Source: Gluconobacter cerinus (lineage in GTDB: Bacteria > Pseudomonadota > Alphaproteobacteria > Acetobacterales > Acetobacteraceae). Taken from it: a DNA stretch of 64,000 bases. The notes under the pieces are model-generated. The model did no database searches. It was given only the letters and a program-made list of their open reading frames with translations, and had not been told where the DNA came from. Made by a program: the position numbers and the translations under genes. The stretch lies in the NCBI RefSeq assembly GCF_002723935.1, contig NZ_BEWM01000005.1, positions 124,001 to 188,000 on the forward strand, written 5' to 3'. This document shows positions 1 through 9,037 of this stretch, piece by piece (position 1 is the first letter of the stretch; each line of letters starts with the position of its first letter).

Positions 1-1
1 G

Positions 2-352
2 GAAGTGACATCCTGGCGCGCCATCACGCCTGTCGCCAATCCCGGCTCTTATGGAAGTGTCTATGAATGGCGCTGCTATGAGGCCAAGGCGGATGGCATG
101 CCTGACGTTGAGGAGCGTTTCCTTGCTGCTGTGCCGGAGAGAGAAACGGTCTCCCCGCTGACGTGCACACTCGTCTCTCTTGAGGGCACGCCGCGCATTG
201 CGCATCTGTGGCCTTATGCAGACCTGAATGCACGGTCGGAAAAGAGGGCCGCTGCTGTGGCTACCGGAAGCTGGCCGCCAAAAGTCGCGCCGTTTCTGAC
301 GCGGATGGAAAGCGAGATTCTGCTGCCATTGGCAATCTCTCTCTGGAACTGA
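2..352 (+). CDS. C-terminal part of a NIPSNAP-like protein (cut by window edge)
   Basis: The reading frame is open to the left edge and ends with TGA at 350-352, leaving about 116 residues. The fragment is soluble, with no membrane segment. A tyrosine/tryptophan-rich strand (VYEWRCYEAK, about residues 19-28) is followed by an acidic helix and a closing segment in which an Arg/Ala-rich helix precedes a Trp-containing end. This resembles the ferredoxin-like fold of NIPSNAP/EthD-type proteins, but the match rests on general pattern only. The GTG at position 5 is probably internal, because homologous folds need more sequence upstream. A strong terminator follows. The function is not known. Confidence 0.45.
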   Translation, partial: EVTSWRAITPVANPGSYGSVYEWRCYEAKADGMPDVEERFLAAVPERETVSPLTCTLVSLEGTPRIAHLWPYADLNARSEKRAAAVATGSWPPKVAPFLTRMESEILLPLAISLWN

Positions 353-379
353 AGTGTTCGGTCTTTAGTGTCCGTATTC

Positions 380-420
380 AAAAAAAGGCGGCCTGCAGAA
401 TATGCAGGCCGCCTTTTTTT
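380..420. terminator. Bidirectional rho-independent terminator
   Basis: GGCGGCCTGCA at 387-397 pairs perfectly with 403-413 around a 5-nt loop. It is flanked by an A-run at 380-386 and a T-run at 414-420, so it works in both directions. It closes the rightward gene ending at 352 and the leftward yfdX-like gene ending at 456. Confidence 0.9.
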
Positions 421-455
421 GTTTCTAGTTCCGCGCGTTAGATGGGCGCGGGAGC

Positions 456-1130
456 TTACTTCTTGGTCGCGTTTGCTGGGGCCAATGTCGTAACGAAGTC
501 TTCGGATACGAAGACAATGGAGTCCAAAGCCTCATCCAGAGCCTCTACAGCCTGTTGCGGATGGCGACCTTCCGTGAAGACAGTTGCCCGATTGATTGCG
601 CCTTGGAATGGGGCAATCGGGGCTAGGGCGAGAATGAAGTCCGCATTCTGGCCCACGACTTTCATTGTCTGGGCAGCTGAGTCCGTATCACCGTTCTTCA
701 GCTGAGCATTGGCGGATGCGACAGCTGCTTTCTGCTCTGGGGCAAGCGTCTCGCTGGCAATGAACTCACCACCCACGGGTAGCCAGTCAACCTGGCCGGA
801 GACCGCATGATGCGTTGAGGGAAGTGGGTGCTGTGGAGCTGCGTGCAGATCGTTTTCTGCGGCCTGGAACTTCTGACTGGCTGTTGTTGCGGCGGTCAGT
901 CGCTTCTGGGCGTCATAGAGAGCCGGAATGGCAGCATCTGTCTGACCGGCACTCAGGATCTGACGTGCTTTGAGAATGTCCGTAACGGCGCGTTGCCCGT
1001 CAGCAGACAGGTGATGAAATGCCCGATGGGCTTTGAAAGATTCCCAGTCCTTATGAAGAGATCCGGCATGCGCTGGCATGGCGGAGAGTGTCAAGGCTGC
1101 TGATGCAAGGATGGGAAGTAGAATTCGCAT
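456..1130 (-). CDS. YfdX family periplasmic protein
   Basis: This is a 224-residue protein with a clear Sec signal peptide (about residues 1-22, ending SAMPAHA). The mature part is helical and rich in Ala, Gln and Asp. The pattern HLSADGQRAVTDILKARQIL followed by a conserved middle block (QVDWLPVGGEF) is what I recall for the YfdX family. Some YfdX proteins occur in acid-response clusters in enterobacteria, but no enzymatic activity is established for the family. It is transcribed away from edd, and the AT-rich gap between them probably holds both promoters. The start is ATG at 1130-1128. Confidence 0.75.
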   Translation of the reverse strand: MRILLPILASAALTLSAMPAHAGSLHKDWESFKAHRAFHHLSADGQRAVTDILKARQILSAGQTDAAIPALYDAQKRLTAATTASQKFQAAENDLHAAPQHPLPSTHHAVSGQVDWLPVGGEFIASETLAPEQKAAVASANAQLKNGDTDSAAQTMKVVGQNADFILALAPIAPFQGAINRATVFTEGRHPQQAVEALDEALDSIVFVSEDFVTTLAPANATKK

Positions 1131-1568
1131 GATGAGATCCTAATGAATATAAAATCAATATCGAGAAACATAAAAACATAATTCAGAATCTATCAAATGA
1201 AAGTTGATTTATATTTCATCATTAATCCGGATCAATTTCGTTCTGATTTCCTGCGGCAGGAATTCATTTTGAGTATTTGCTCATCATCGCATCTGCGTAT
1301 ACGAAAATACATAATATTGAAAATACTGGGCAAATCTGAGTTTGTACTTTATTTTCATTTTTTCGAAAAAAAACGGTTTAAATGAAAAGATAAAAAGCCA
1401 TTCTGAGAAATAAAAATAATAAATTTTCTCGGAAAGGCATTGTGAGGTGTTGCTGTTCCAGGTTCGGTTCCGTATGAAAGTAGCCCCTTCACGAGGCTGT
1501 GTCTTTCAGCGGAAAGAGCGTTTTTTCCGTCTGGCAGCGCGTGTGTCAGTCGAGCAGCGAGTGTTCCA
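1131..1568. promoter_or_regulatory. AT-rich divergent intergenic region between the yfdX-like gene and edd
   Basis: These 438 bases are much richer in A+T than their surroundings, especially 1135-1425, and no reading frame here looks like a gene. They must hold the promoters of the leftward yfdX-like gene and of edd-eda. A T/A-run area at 1350-1400 could be intrinsically bent. No clear regulator palindrome was found. Confidence 0.6.
1450..1478 (+). promoter_or_regulatory. Candidate sigma-70 promoter for edd-eda
   Basis: TTGCTG at 1450-1455 and TATGAA at 1473-1478 are separated by 17 bases, close to the consensus -35 and -10 hexamers. They lie about 90 bases before the edd start, on the correct strand. 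This is a visual match only. Confidence 0.35.
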
Positions 1569-3416
1569 ATGTCTTTGAATTCCGTCGTCGAGAGCGTGAC
1601 CGCCCGGATCATCGAGCGTTCGAAAGTCTCCCGTCGCCGTTATCTTGCTCTGATGGAGCGAAACCGGGCCAAAGGCGTCTCCCGCCCACGCCTGGCCTGC
1701 GGAAACCTCGCTCACGCCATTGCTGCGGCTGCGTCTGACAAGCCGGAGCTTATGCGTCCGGCCAGCACGAACCTCGGGATTGTGACGACTTACAACGACA
1801 TGCTGTCGGCGCATCAGCCGTATGGACGTTACCCGGACCAGATGAAGCTGTTCGCCCGTGAAGTTGGGGCAACTGCTCAGATCGCCGGTGGTGCGCCAGC
1901 AATGTGTGATGGCGTGACGCAGGGACAGGAGGGAATGGAGCTTTCCCTGTTCTCCCGTGACGTTATTGCCATGTCCACGGCTGTGGGCCTGAGCCACGGC
2001 ATGTTCGAAGGTGTCGCGCTTCTGGGGATCTGTGACAAGATTGTCCCGGGCCTGCTGATGGGCGCGCTGCGCTTCGGGCATCTGCCGACAATGCTGATCC
2101 CGGCCGGCCCTATGCCGTCAGGCCTTCCTAACAAGGAAAAGCAGCGGATCCGCCAGCTCTATGTGCAGGGCAAGGTCGGGCAGGACCGTCTGATGGAAGC
2201 GGAAAACGCCTCCTACCATAGCGCTGGCACATGCACCTTCTACGGCACGGCCAATACGAACCAGATGATGGTTGAGATCATGGGTCTCATGATGCCGGAT
2301 TCTGCCTTCATCAATCCGAACACGCCGCTTCGGCAGGCCATGACGCGCGCAAGCGTCCATCGTCTGGCGGAAATCAGCCTGAATGGCGAAGATGTCCGCC
2401 CACTGGCGCAGTGTGTTGATGAAAAGGCCATTGTGAATGCGGCAGTCGGATTGCTGGCAACCGGCGGTTCGACCAACCACACGATCCACCTGCCTGCCAT
2501 TGCACGAGCTGCTGGTATCATTATTGACTGGGAAGATCTGAGCCGCCTCTCAGCCGCAGTTCCGCTGATGACGCGCGTTTACCCCAGTGGCTCTGAGGAC
2601 GTGAACGCTTTCAATCATGTGGGTGGTATGCCGACACTGATTGCTGAGCTTTCCCGTGCCGGCCTTCTGCACACGGACATCATGACGGTCTCGCGCGGCG
2701 GATTTGCCGATTATGCCTGCCGTGCCAGCCTGCAGGATGACGAAGTCGTTTACACGCATGCCAAGCCATCGCTGGACCGTGACATTCTCCGGGACGTCAA
2801 AGAGCCGTTCAAGGCTGATGGTGGTATCAAGCTCATGCAGGGCAATGTCGGTCGTGGCATCTATAAAAGCAGTGCCATTGCTGAAGAGTTTCTGACCATT
2901 GAAGCCCCGGCGCGCGTTTTCCATGACCAGCATGATGTCGCCACCGCGTTCCAGAATGGTGAGCTTGAGCGGGATGTCGTTGTTGTTGTGCGGTTCCAGG
3001 GGCCGGAAGCCAACGGTATGCCGGAACTGCACAAGCTGACGCCAACGCTCGGCGTGTTGCAGGATCGGGGCTACAAAGTGGCTCTTCTGACAGACGGACG
3101 GATGTCAGGTGCGAGTGGTAAGGTGCCCGCTGCCATTCACGTCGGCCCGGAAGCTCAGGTCGGCGGCCCGATTGCCCGCGTTCGGGATGGTGACATGATC
3201 CGGGTGTGTGCCGTAACGGGGCAGATTGAGGTTCTCGTCGATCCGACAGAATGGGAGGCACGCGAACCTGTTGCGCCGCCGCCGCCTGCTCTCGGAACCG
3301 GACGTGAGTTGTTTGCCCTCATGCGTTCGGTGCATGATCCGGCCGAAACCGGCGCATCCGCCATGCTGGCCCAAATGGATCAGGTAATCGAAGCCGTTGG
3401 CGACGCCATTCACTAA
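1569..3416 (+). CDS. edd: 6-Phosphogluconate dehydratase
   Basis: Edd dehydrates 6-phosphogluconate to 2-keto-3-deoxy-6-phosphogluconate, the first committed step of the Entner-Doudoroff pathway, in the cytoplasm. The 615-residue protein has the usual length for the IlvD/Edd family. The cysteines expected to hold the 4Fe-4S cluster are visible at about C155 (GICDK) and C222 (AGTCTF); C113 lies in the conserved MCDG motif. [15 protein letters not shown] and the C-terminal [16 protein letters not shown] blocks are family signatures. It is followed 12 bases later by eda, so both are surely co-transcribed. In Gluconobacter this route and the pentose phosphate pathway carry sugar flux because glycolysis lacks phosphofructokinase. 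Confidence 0.97.
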   Translation: MSLNSVVESVTARIIERSKVSRRRYLALMERNRAKGVSRPRLACGNLAHAIAAAASDKPELMRPASTNLGIVTTYNDMLSAHQPYGRYPDQMKLFAREVGATAQIAGGAPAMCDGVTQGQEGMELSLFSRDVIAMSTAVGLSHGMFEGVALLGICDKIVPGLLMGALRFGHLPTMLIPAGPMPSGLPNKEKQRIRQLYVQGKVGQDRLMEAENASYHSAGTCTFYGTANTNQMMVEIMGLMMPDSAFINPNTPLRQAMTRASVHRLAEISLNGEDVRPLAQCVDEKAIVNAAVGLLATGGSTNHTIHLPAIARAAGIIIDWEDLSRLSAAVPLMTRVYPSGSEDVNAFNHVGGMPTLIAELSRAGLLHTDIMTVSRGGFADYACRASLQDDEVVYTHAKPSLDRDILRDVKEPFKADGGIKLMQGNVGRGIYKSSAIAEEFLTIEAPARVFHDQHDVATAFQNGELERDVVVVVRFQGPEANGMPELHKLTPTLGVLQDRGYKVALLTDGRMSGASGKVPAAIHVGPEAQVGGPIARVRDGDMIRVCAVTGQIEVLVDPTEWEAREPVAPPPPALGTGRELFALMRSVHDPAETGASAMLAQMDQVIEAVGDAIH

Positions 3417-3428
3417 GGACCAAATTTC

Positions 3429-4052
3429 ATGACTGATACTGCCAAACTTGATGCTGTCATGACCCGCTGCCCGGTTATTCCGGTGCTGGTGGTCAATGAT
3501 GTTGCACAGGCTCGTCCCTTGGCTGAAGCGCTGGTCGCTGGTGGCCTGACCACTCTGGAAGTGACGCTGCGGACGCCTTGTGCGCTCGAAGTGATCGAGG
3601 AAATGTCCAAGGTTGAGGGCGCGTTTGTCGGGGCCGGGACTGTACTGAACCCGACGGATCTGGAGCGTGCAGTGAAGGCTGGCTCCCGCTTTATCGTGAG
3701 CCCTGGCTTAACCGCACCGCTGGCTGACGCTGCCCGCGACCATGACATGCCTTTCCTTCCGGGCGTTGCGAATGCTGGTGACATCATGCGCGGTCTGGAT
3801 CTGGGGCTGACACGCTTCAAGTTCTTCCCGGCTGTGACCAATGGTGGCATTCCGGCGCTGAAGAGCTTGGCCAGTGTATTTGGCAATGTCCGCTTCTGCC
3901 CGACGGGCGGCATCACTGAAGGGAGTGCTCCGGACTGGCTGGCACTTCCTTCCGTATCCTGTGTTGGCGGATCGTGGATCACGGCAGGTGAGTTTGACGC
4001 AAAGACGGTGACGCAGCGTGCTACGGCTGCTGCTCTTTTGCGCCAGAGCTAA
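3429..4052 (+). CDS. eda: 2-Keto-3-deoxy-6-phosphogluconate aldolase
   Basis: Eda cleaves KDPG into pyruvate and glyceraldehyde 3-phosphate, the second Entner-Doudoroff step. The 207-residue class I aldolase shows the Schiff-base lysine at about K131 (TRFKFFPA) and the general acid/base glutamate at about E44 (LEVTLRTP). FCPTGGI forms the phosphate-binding turn and GGSW lies near the C terminus. The ATG start lies 12 bases after the edd stop. A strong terminator follows at 4089-4129, which ends the two-gene operon. Confidence 0.97.
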   Translation: MTDTAKLDAVMTRCPVIPVLVVNDVAQARPLAEALVAGGLTTLEVTLRTPCALEVIEEMSKVEGAFVGAGTVLNPTDLERAVKAGSRFIVSPGLTAPLADAARDHDMPFLPGVANAGDIMRGLDLGLTRFKFFPAVTNGGIPALKSLASVFGNVRFCPTGGITEGSAPDWLALPSVSCVGGSWITAGEFDAKTVTQRATAAALLRQS

Positions 4053-4088
4053 GATCCTTTGTAAATTTTTCGCTTCATTGAAAACAGG

Positions 4089-4129
4089 AAGGCGGTCTGG
4101 AAGTTATCCGGACCGCCTTACTTTTTTTT
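4089..4129 (+). terminator. Terminator of edd-eda
   Basis: A 12-bp stem (4089-4100 with 4108-4119, one G-T pair) has a 7-nt loop and is followed by eight T at 4122-4129. Confidence 0.9.
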
Positions 4130-4199
4130 ATTGAGGGCCTGTTTCTCTGCTTGAGAACGGATAAAGAACATCTCCAGAAGAAGATGGGGGATGGAATTT

Positions 4200-4262
4200 A
4201 TGAATATCTTTGCAGGAAAAGGGGTTACGGCCCTTTCCGCTAATGTCCGAATCGGATCATAA
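4200..4262 (+). CDS. Possible 20-residue small protein
   Basis: An ATG at 4200 opens a 20-codon frame ending in TAA at 4260-4262. A purine-rich stretch (GGGGGATGGA, 4186-4195) lies upstream at Shine-Dalgarno distance. The peptide (MNIFAGKGVTALSANVRIGS) has no recognisable motif. It ends seven bases before the GTG start of the next gene, so it could be a translational leader for that gene, or chance. Confidence 0.25.
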   Translation: MNIFAGKGVTALSANVRIGS

Positions 4263-4268
4263 GAACCC

Positions 4269-4832
4269 GTGACTGGACGTTCTCATCTCCTGATTGGCGG
4301 ATTTGCTGTTTTGTGTGCGATACGCTGGCATGTCCTGTCACCCGAGCCTTTTTCGGTCTGCACAGGGTTGCTGGGTAGTCTGCTTCCGGACATTGATACG
4401 GAGCGCTCCATGCTTGGGGCCCGGGTCAAATTTCTGTCCCGTTTTCTGGCGCGGACGTTTGGTCATCGTGGGATGACGCATTCCGGTGTTGTGCTGCTTT
4501 TGATCGCCGCTCTGGTTGGGGCTTTTATGGGGGAAGGTGCGCTGCAAGGCCCGATTGGCGCTCTTCTACTGGGCGTTGCCACCCACATTGCGGCTGACCT
4601 GCCAACCGGTGGCTGCCAGCTTCTGGCGCCCCTTAGCCGGTCCAGACTGTCTTTCTGGCCCTATGTCCGCACAGGCGGTCTGGGCGAGATCATGCTTCTT
4701 CTGCCTACTCTTTTTCTATTAGGGTGGGCAGGGTTCGCGGGACGTGATCCATTTGGTGGTCACGCTCCTTACGTCGTGCATCACCAGCGGTTGCACGGAC
4801 ATGTTTTGAAGGATATTGCATTTCCATCATGA
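4269..4832 (+). CDS. YdjM-like metal-dependent membrane hydrolase
   Basis: The 187-residue protein has several hydrophobic segments (about residues 5-20, 30-40, 75-100 and 140-160). It carries His/Asp motifs expected of the YdjM/LexA-regulated membrane hydrolase family: an N-terminal [30 protein letters not shown] and [10 protein letters not shown]. The family is annotated as membrane-bound metal-dependent hydrolases of unknown substrate, often linked to SOS regulation in enterobacteria; no LexA box was identified here. The start is GTG at 4269. Its stop overlaps the purH ATG (ATGA), so translation of the two is probably coupled. Confidence 0.8.
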   Translation: MTGRSHLLIGGFAVLCAIRWHVLSPEPFSVCTGLLGSLLPDIDTERSMLGARVKFLSRFLARTFGHRGMTHSGVVLLLIAALVGAFMGEGALQGPIGALLLGVATHIAADLPTGGCQLLAPLSRSRLSFWPYVRTGGLGEIMLLLPTLFLLGWAGFAGRDPFGGHAPYVVHHQRLHGHVLKDIAFPS

Positions 4833-6406
4833 CTGAGACCCGACTCCCCGTCCGTCGCGCCCTTCTCTCCGTTTCTGACAAGACGGGACTGATTGAACTG
4901 GGGCGCGCACTTGCCGCCCACGGTGCAGAACTGCTTTCGACGGGGGGCTCGGCAAGGGCGCTGCGTGAGGCGGGTCTGACTGTCAAAGATGTTTCAGAAC
5001 ATACGGGCTTCCCCGAAATTCTTGACGGTCGTGTCAAGACGCTGGTTCCGCAGGTTCATGGCGGCATTCTTGCACGTCGTGATCTGCCGGCTCATGTGAG
5101 CCAGATGGAAGAGCACGGCATCGTGCCAATCGATCTGGTCTGCGTTAACCTGTATCCTTTCGCCGCTACGGTTGCATCCGGCGCGGGCGATGAAGACTGT
5201 ATCGAGAATATCGATATTGGCGGCCCGGCCATGATCCGTGCTGCGGCCAAGAACTTCGATCATGTCACGATCCTGACGTCTCCTCAGCAATACGGTGATT
5301 TCGTTCAGTCTCTGGACGCGGGTGGAACGTATTTGAGCGAGCGTCGTGATTATGCCGGTGCTGCGTACGCCCATACGGCGTCTTATGACGGTATGATCTC
5401 CCGTTGGTTCGCGGAACGTGCTGGCGAATTGTTGCCTCCTGTTCTGACGCTCAGTGGCTCACGCGACGAGCTTCTGCGGTATGGTGAAAATCCGCATCAG
5501 AAAGCTGCTTTCTACCGTGATGGCAGCACACGGGCGGGCATTGCGACGGCTCGTCAGGTGCAGGGCAAGGCGCTGAGCTACAACAATCTAAATGACACAG
5601 ATGCAGCGTTCGAGGCTGTTGCTGAATTTGATGCGCCGACTGTTGTGATCGTCAAACACGCTAATCCATGCGGTGTGGCGTCTGCTGAAACGCTGGAACA
5701 GGCATGGATCGCGGCGCTGCGTTGTGATCCGGTTTCGGCATTTGGTGGCATCGTAGCTGTGAACAGAACGCTGGATGCAGAAACCGCTCAACGTATCAGT
5801 GCGATTTTCACGGAAGTGATTGTTGCCCCGGATGCGGACGCACAGGCTATTGAAATTCTTTCTCGCAAGAAGAACCTGCGTCTGTTGCTCACTGGCGGAA
5901 TGCCTGATCCGGAAGCTGAAGGGCTAGCTTTTCGCTCTGTCGCCGGTGGTTTTCTTGCGCAAAGCCGGGATGCAGGCCGCGTCCTTGAGAGCGATCTAAA
6001 GGTCGTCACCAAACGCGCGCCCACGGAAAAGGAGATGAAAGATCTCCTGTTCGCGTTCCGAGTGGCCAAGCACGTGAAATCCAACGCGGTCATTTATGTT
6101 CGCAACAATGCGACTGTCGGGATCGGGGCGGGGCAGATGTCCCGTGTTGATAGTGCGCGCATTGCTGCTCGCAAGAGCGAAGACGCTGCAAATGTTGCGG
6201 GTGAGACTGCCCCGTTGACCAAGGGGTCTGTGGCCGCATCGGATGCGTTCTTCCCGTTCGCAGATGGTCTTGAGAGTGTTGTTGCTGCTGGTGCTGTGGC
6301 TGTGATCCAGCCCGGTGGCTCAATTCGCGATCAGGAGGTGATCGACGCTGCCGATGCAGCTGGAATCGCCATGGTCTTCACTGGCATGAGGCATTTCCGG
6401 CATTGA
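4829..6406 (+). CDS. purH: Bifunctional AICAR transformylase / IMP cyclohydrolase
   Basis: PurH carries out the last two steps of de novo purine synthesis: formylation of AICAR by 10-formyl-THF, then ring closure to IMP. The 525 residues divide into an MGS-like IMP cyclohydrolase domain (about 1-200, with [22 protein letters not shown] and [18 protein letters not shown]) and a transformylase domain. The catalytic Lys-His pair of the latter is visible in [11 protein letters not shown], and the protein ends with AIVQPGGS-type and [11 protein letters not shown] blocks. Its length is normal. It overlaps its neighbours by four bases at both ends, which implies a tightly coupled operon. Confidence 0.97.
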   Translation: MTETRLPVRRALLSVSDKTGLIELGRALAAHGAELLSTGGSARALREAGLTVKDVSEHTGFPEILDGRVKTLVPQVHGGILARRDLPAHVSQMEEHGIVPIDLVCVNLYPFAATVASGAGDEDCIENIDIGGPAMIRAAAKNFDHVTILTSPQQYGDFVQSLDAGGTYLSERRDYAGAAYAHTASYDGMISRWFAERAGELLPPVLTLSGSRDELLRYGENPHQKAAFYRDGSTRAGIATARQVQGKALSYNNLNDTDAAFEAVAEFDAPTVVIVKHANPCGVASAETLEQAWIAALRCDPVSAFGGIVAVNRTLDAETAQRISAIFTEVIVAPDADAQAIEILSRKKNLRLLLTGGMPDPEAEGLAFRSVAGGFLAQSRDAGRVLESDLKVVTKRAPTEKEMKDLLFAFRVAKHVKSNAVIYVRNNATVGIGAGQMSRVDSARIAARKSEDAANVAGETAPLTKGSVAASDAFFPFADGLESVVAAGAVAVIQPGGSIRDQEVIDAADAAGIAMVFTGMRHFRH

Positions 6407-6756
6407 AACCTTTCGCTCTCGCAAGCCTGCTTCTGGCTTTCTCCGCCCCGATGGTCGCCGAGGCCGCGCCATGTCTGTATGACATGTCACCGCTGCCCGT
6501 CACGAAAGGAATTGTTTCCCGTATTACGCCGACAGGTGTGATGCTGCGTGATGGGACGACTGTCATTCTTCCAGAGGAACTTCTGGCAGGTGTGCGTCTG
6601 GCACAGCCTCTTGCGGTTAGAGGGCTCGTGGCAGCATCGACCCACACAGTGCAGGCTTTTGCACTTGATGGCGTTCCGCCAGTTTGCCCGGCACCAGCAG
6701 CAGTTACGCGAGGGCCATTTCCGGGTTCTCCTGGATACGATCACATTCAGAACTGA
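6403..6756 (+). CDS. Small secreted protein of unknown function
   Basis: This is a 117-residue protein with a typical Sec signal peptide ([21 protein letters not shown]). A short beta-rich region follows in which [23 protein letters not shown] suggests a small OB- or SH3-like barrel, and the C-terminal tail is Pro-rich. The start is TTG at 6403, overlapping the purH stop (TTGA). I do not recognise the family. Co-translation with purH probably reflects an old genomic arrangement rather than a role in purine synthesis. A hairpin follows the stop. Confidence 0.6.
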   Translation: MKPFALASLLLAFSAPMVAEAAPCLYDMSPLPVTKGIVSRITPTGVMLRDGTTVILPEELLAGVRLAQPLAVRGLVAASTHTVQAFALDGVPPVCPAPAAVTRGPFPGSPGYDHIQN

Positions 6757-6764
6757 GTTTTGTG

Positions 6765-6788
6765 CGCGGCCTCTTTGAAAGGGCCGCG
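6765..6788 (+). terminator. GC-rich hairpin after the purH operon
   Basis: CGCGGCC at 6765-6771 pairs perfectly with 6782-6788. A T-rich but interrupted stretch follows, so it may be a weak terminator or an mRNA-stabilising hairpin. Confidence 0.5.
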
Positions 6789-6862
6789 TATAAACCTTTT
6801 ATTTACGTCTGCCGTGCCACTCTCCTTACCGGTTGTTTCCCCGGGAACTGGAGGGCTTGTCA

Positions 6863-8137
6863 TTGTCGCAGATTCTGCCCGCAGCAAAGCCGGGAATGAC
6901 GACTGGTGGCGGCACGTTTCCTGTTGATACGCCACTTGCTTCAAAAGAACGATTTCAGGATTTTCTGAAAAGCTACGTTCATGAGAAGTCTCCGTCCTCT
7001 GACTGTGCCGCTCTCTCTCGTAAAAATACGCCGCGGGTGCAGAGTGAAAAGAACGTTCAGACAAACAGAGGGTCTGAGGTCGGCAAGAATCAGCCTGTTT
7101 CAACAGAGAACCGCGAGGTCTCTCGAAGTTTAAAACCTTTGAGCGCAGCGACGAAGGTCTCTGCACAGCCTGTCCGTTCGAATTCACTTCCCGAAAAATC
7201 TTCGAAAATACCGAACCCGGTTAACATTACTCGACGCGGATCAGAGTTATCCGCTCGTAAAGTTTCGACGGATGCATCCTTCATGGAAGCTCCCAAAGTG
7301 TCTTCATCGGTGCTGCAAAACGACGTCATAGACGAGCCTGTGACGACAGAAGAACCTGATCTGGGCCAACACGCAGAACAATTCGCACAATGCGTGTCGG
7401 ATCTAGAAGCCGACAACGGCCAGAGTTCGATGTCTGATTTGTCTCTTGGTATCGCCTCCTTTGATGGCGCGTCGAAATCCACGATAGACCCACTTGAGGT
7501 CAAGGAAGAGAGGGAAGTTTCTGAAACAGAGAGTGTGAATGTGGCATCTCCCACGTCGGCAGAAAATATTCATGTCTTGCAGGCGTCGAATGCTGAGGCC
7601 TTGGGATCACGCCTGGAGCTTCCGTCCCGGGGATTACAGAATTCCGGTTCCGAACATACGAGCGTTTCAAGTTCCACGTGGGACGAAGCCGGCCCGTCAT
7701 CCTTGAATGGCTCCGTCATTACGCATCAGGCAACGGATCAGCGCCTCAATACCCAGATCGACATTTTCTTGGAACATGACGGCAAGATCCGGATGTCCGT
7801 TGCTGAGGACAAAGGGGGCGAACGCCACATCCATATTCTGGCTGAAAATTCGGAGGCGCTGCGTAGTCTTTCTACAAATAAAGAAAGCTTATTGTCGTCG
7901 CTGAACCAGAACCTCGTGTCGCTCTCCGCAGATCAGCCTGTGATATCCACAGAGGTCAGTTTTGGTTTGCTGGGATCTTTCTCGCAAGACTATCCGACAA
8001 ATTCTGGCCGGGAAGAAAGTCAGCAACGGCCCTTCACGGCTTGTGGTTCCTCTGAGACTTCGTCTGAAGATCTCAGTGAGAACGCCTCTGTGTCTCCTCG
8101 AAAATTTTTGCGCGGTGTTGTTGATCTGACCGCTTAA
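6863..8137 (+). CDS. fliK: FliK-like flagellar hook-length control protein
   Basis: This protein of roughly 424 residues is low-complexity, rich in Ser, Glu and Thr, and has no membrane segment. Its last third holds a more ordered block (about QIDIFLEHDGKIRMSVAED and the following residues) like the C-terminal export-switch domain of FliK. Identification comes mainly from position: it directly precedes flgD, the hook cap gene, as fliK often does. FliK measures hook length and switches the export gate. The start is uncertain. TTG at 6863 has GGAGGG seven bases upstream and was chosen; TTG at 6833 or ATG at 6896 are alternatives. Confidence 0.6.
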   Translation: MSQILPAAKPGMTTGGGTFPVDTPLASKERFQDFLKSYVHEKSPSSDCAALSRKNTPRVQSEKNVQTNRGSEVGKNQPVSTENREVSRSLKPLSAATKVSAQPVRSNSLPEKSSKIPNPVNITRRGSELSARKVSTDASFMEAPKVSSSVLQNDVIDEPVTTEEPDLGQHAEQFAQCVSDLEADNGQSSMSDLSLGIASFDGASKSTIDPLEVKEEREVSETESVNVASPTSAENIHVLQASNAEALGSRLELPSRGLQNSGSEHTSVSSSTWDEAGPSSLNGSVITHQATDQRLNTQIDIFLEHDGKIRMSVAEDKGGERHIHILAENSEALRSLSTNKESLLSSLNQNLVSLSADQPVISTEVSFGLLGSFSQDYPTNSGREESQQRPFTACGSSETSSEDLSENASVSPRKFLRGVVDLTA

Positions 8138-8150
8138 AGGACGTTTTTTA

Positions 8151-8873
8151 ATGGTCTCTTCTGTCACGTCATCATCGCTTCTGAACCAGGCTGTCTCGGC
8201 GGCCAAGTCGAGTGCGTCAACTCAGACATCGAGTGCATCAACATCCACAGCAAGTAGTGTGGGCAGCGCTGCACTGTCTTCCATGGCAGGAAATTTCAAT
8301 CAGTTTTTAACACTTCTGACCACTCAGCTTCAGCATCAAGACCCCAGTAATCCAACCAGTACGGACAGCTTCACCAGTGAGTTGGCGCAGTTTGCAGGCG
8401 TGCAGCAACAGGTTGAGACCAATACTAATCTTACCAGCCTGATTTCTGCCACGCAGGACACTCAGATCACGTCTGGTATTGCGCTAGTCGGTAAAACAAC
8501 GACAGCCACGACGGCTTCTCTGCCCTTACAAAGCGGTAAGGCTAGCATGACATTTACAGCGGAGCAGGCTGGACCTGTAGCCATTGCCGTGACCGATGCG
8601 AGCGGTCAGGTTGTCAAAACCGACACGATGACGGCTACTGCGGGGACAAATTCCTGGTCTTGGGACGGAAATGATAACAGCGGACAACAACTGTCTGATG
8701 GTCAGTATTTCGTAGCTGTTGAAGGGACCGGGACGAGTGGAGAAACGGCATCTTTCCCGACAACAGTTTCCGGTACCGTTACAGGTCTGACACGGACATC
8801 GAGCGGCGTTAACGTGCAGATGGGAAGTGCGACTGTTCCGCTGAGTGATCTGGACGGATTTTCAGGAGCCTGA
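8151..8873 (+). CDS. flgD: Flagellar hook cap/assembly protein FlgD
   Basis: FlgD caps the growing hook and is needed for polymerisation of FlgE. The 240-residue protein has a Ser/Thr-rich N terminus (with an internal 7-residue repeat) and then the FlgD signature region NFNQFLTLLTTQLQHQDPSN at about 48-67. ELAQFAGVQQQVETN follows, and the C-terminal part contains the FlgD Ig/Tudor-like fold (SWDGNDNSGQQLSDGQYFV). It starts at ATG 8151, 14 bases after the fliK-like stop. It belongs to the flagellar operon 6863-14954. Confidence 0.93.
   Translation: MVSSVTSSSLLNQAVSAAKSSASTQTSSASTSTASSVGSAALSSMAGNFNQFLTLLTTQLQHQDPSNPTSTDSFTSELAQFAGVQQQVETNTNLTSLISATQDTQITSGIALVGKTTTATTASLPLQSGKASMTFTAEQAGPVAIAVTDASGQVVKTDTMTATAGTNSWSWDGNDNSGQQLSDGQYFVAVEGTGTSGETASFPTTVSGTVTGLTRTSSGVNVQMGSATVPLSDLDGFSGA
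8208..8249 (+). repeat. 21-bp tandem repeat in the flgD N-terminal linker
   Basis: Two adjacent 21-bp units (8208-8228 and 8229-8249) encode SSASTQT and SSASTST. They differ at a few bases and lie in the disordered Ser/Thr linker before the FlgD core. Confidence 0.7.
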
Positions 8874-9037
8874 ACAGTCAGGGCGGAAAATTCTATCGTT
8901 TTAAGCGCCCGTTAACCTTTTCTGTCCACAATGTCTGTCAGTGATTGCAGCAGGACAGGGTGAACGCGCATGTGGGCAGGGCTTGAGGCATCTCCTGAAA
9001 AAGCTTGTACGCAGATGACCGTATGGTGGGCGATTAA

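Noticed and set aside
1197-1385. 62-codon frame in the AT-rich gap before edd
   Set aside because: The peptide is Phe/Ile-rich, as any AT-rich stretch would encode, and has no ribosome binding site.
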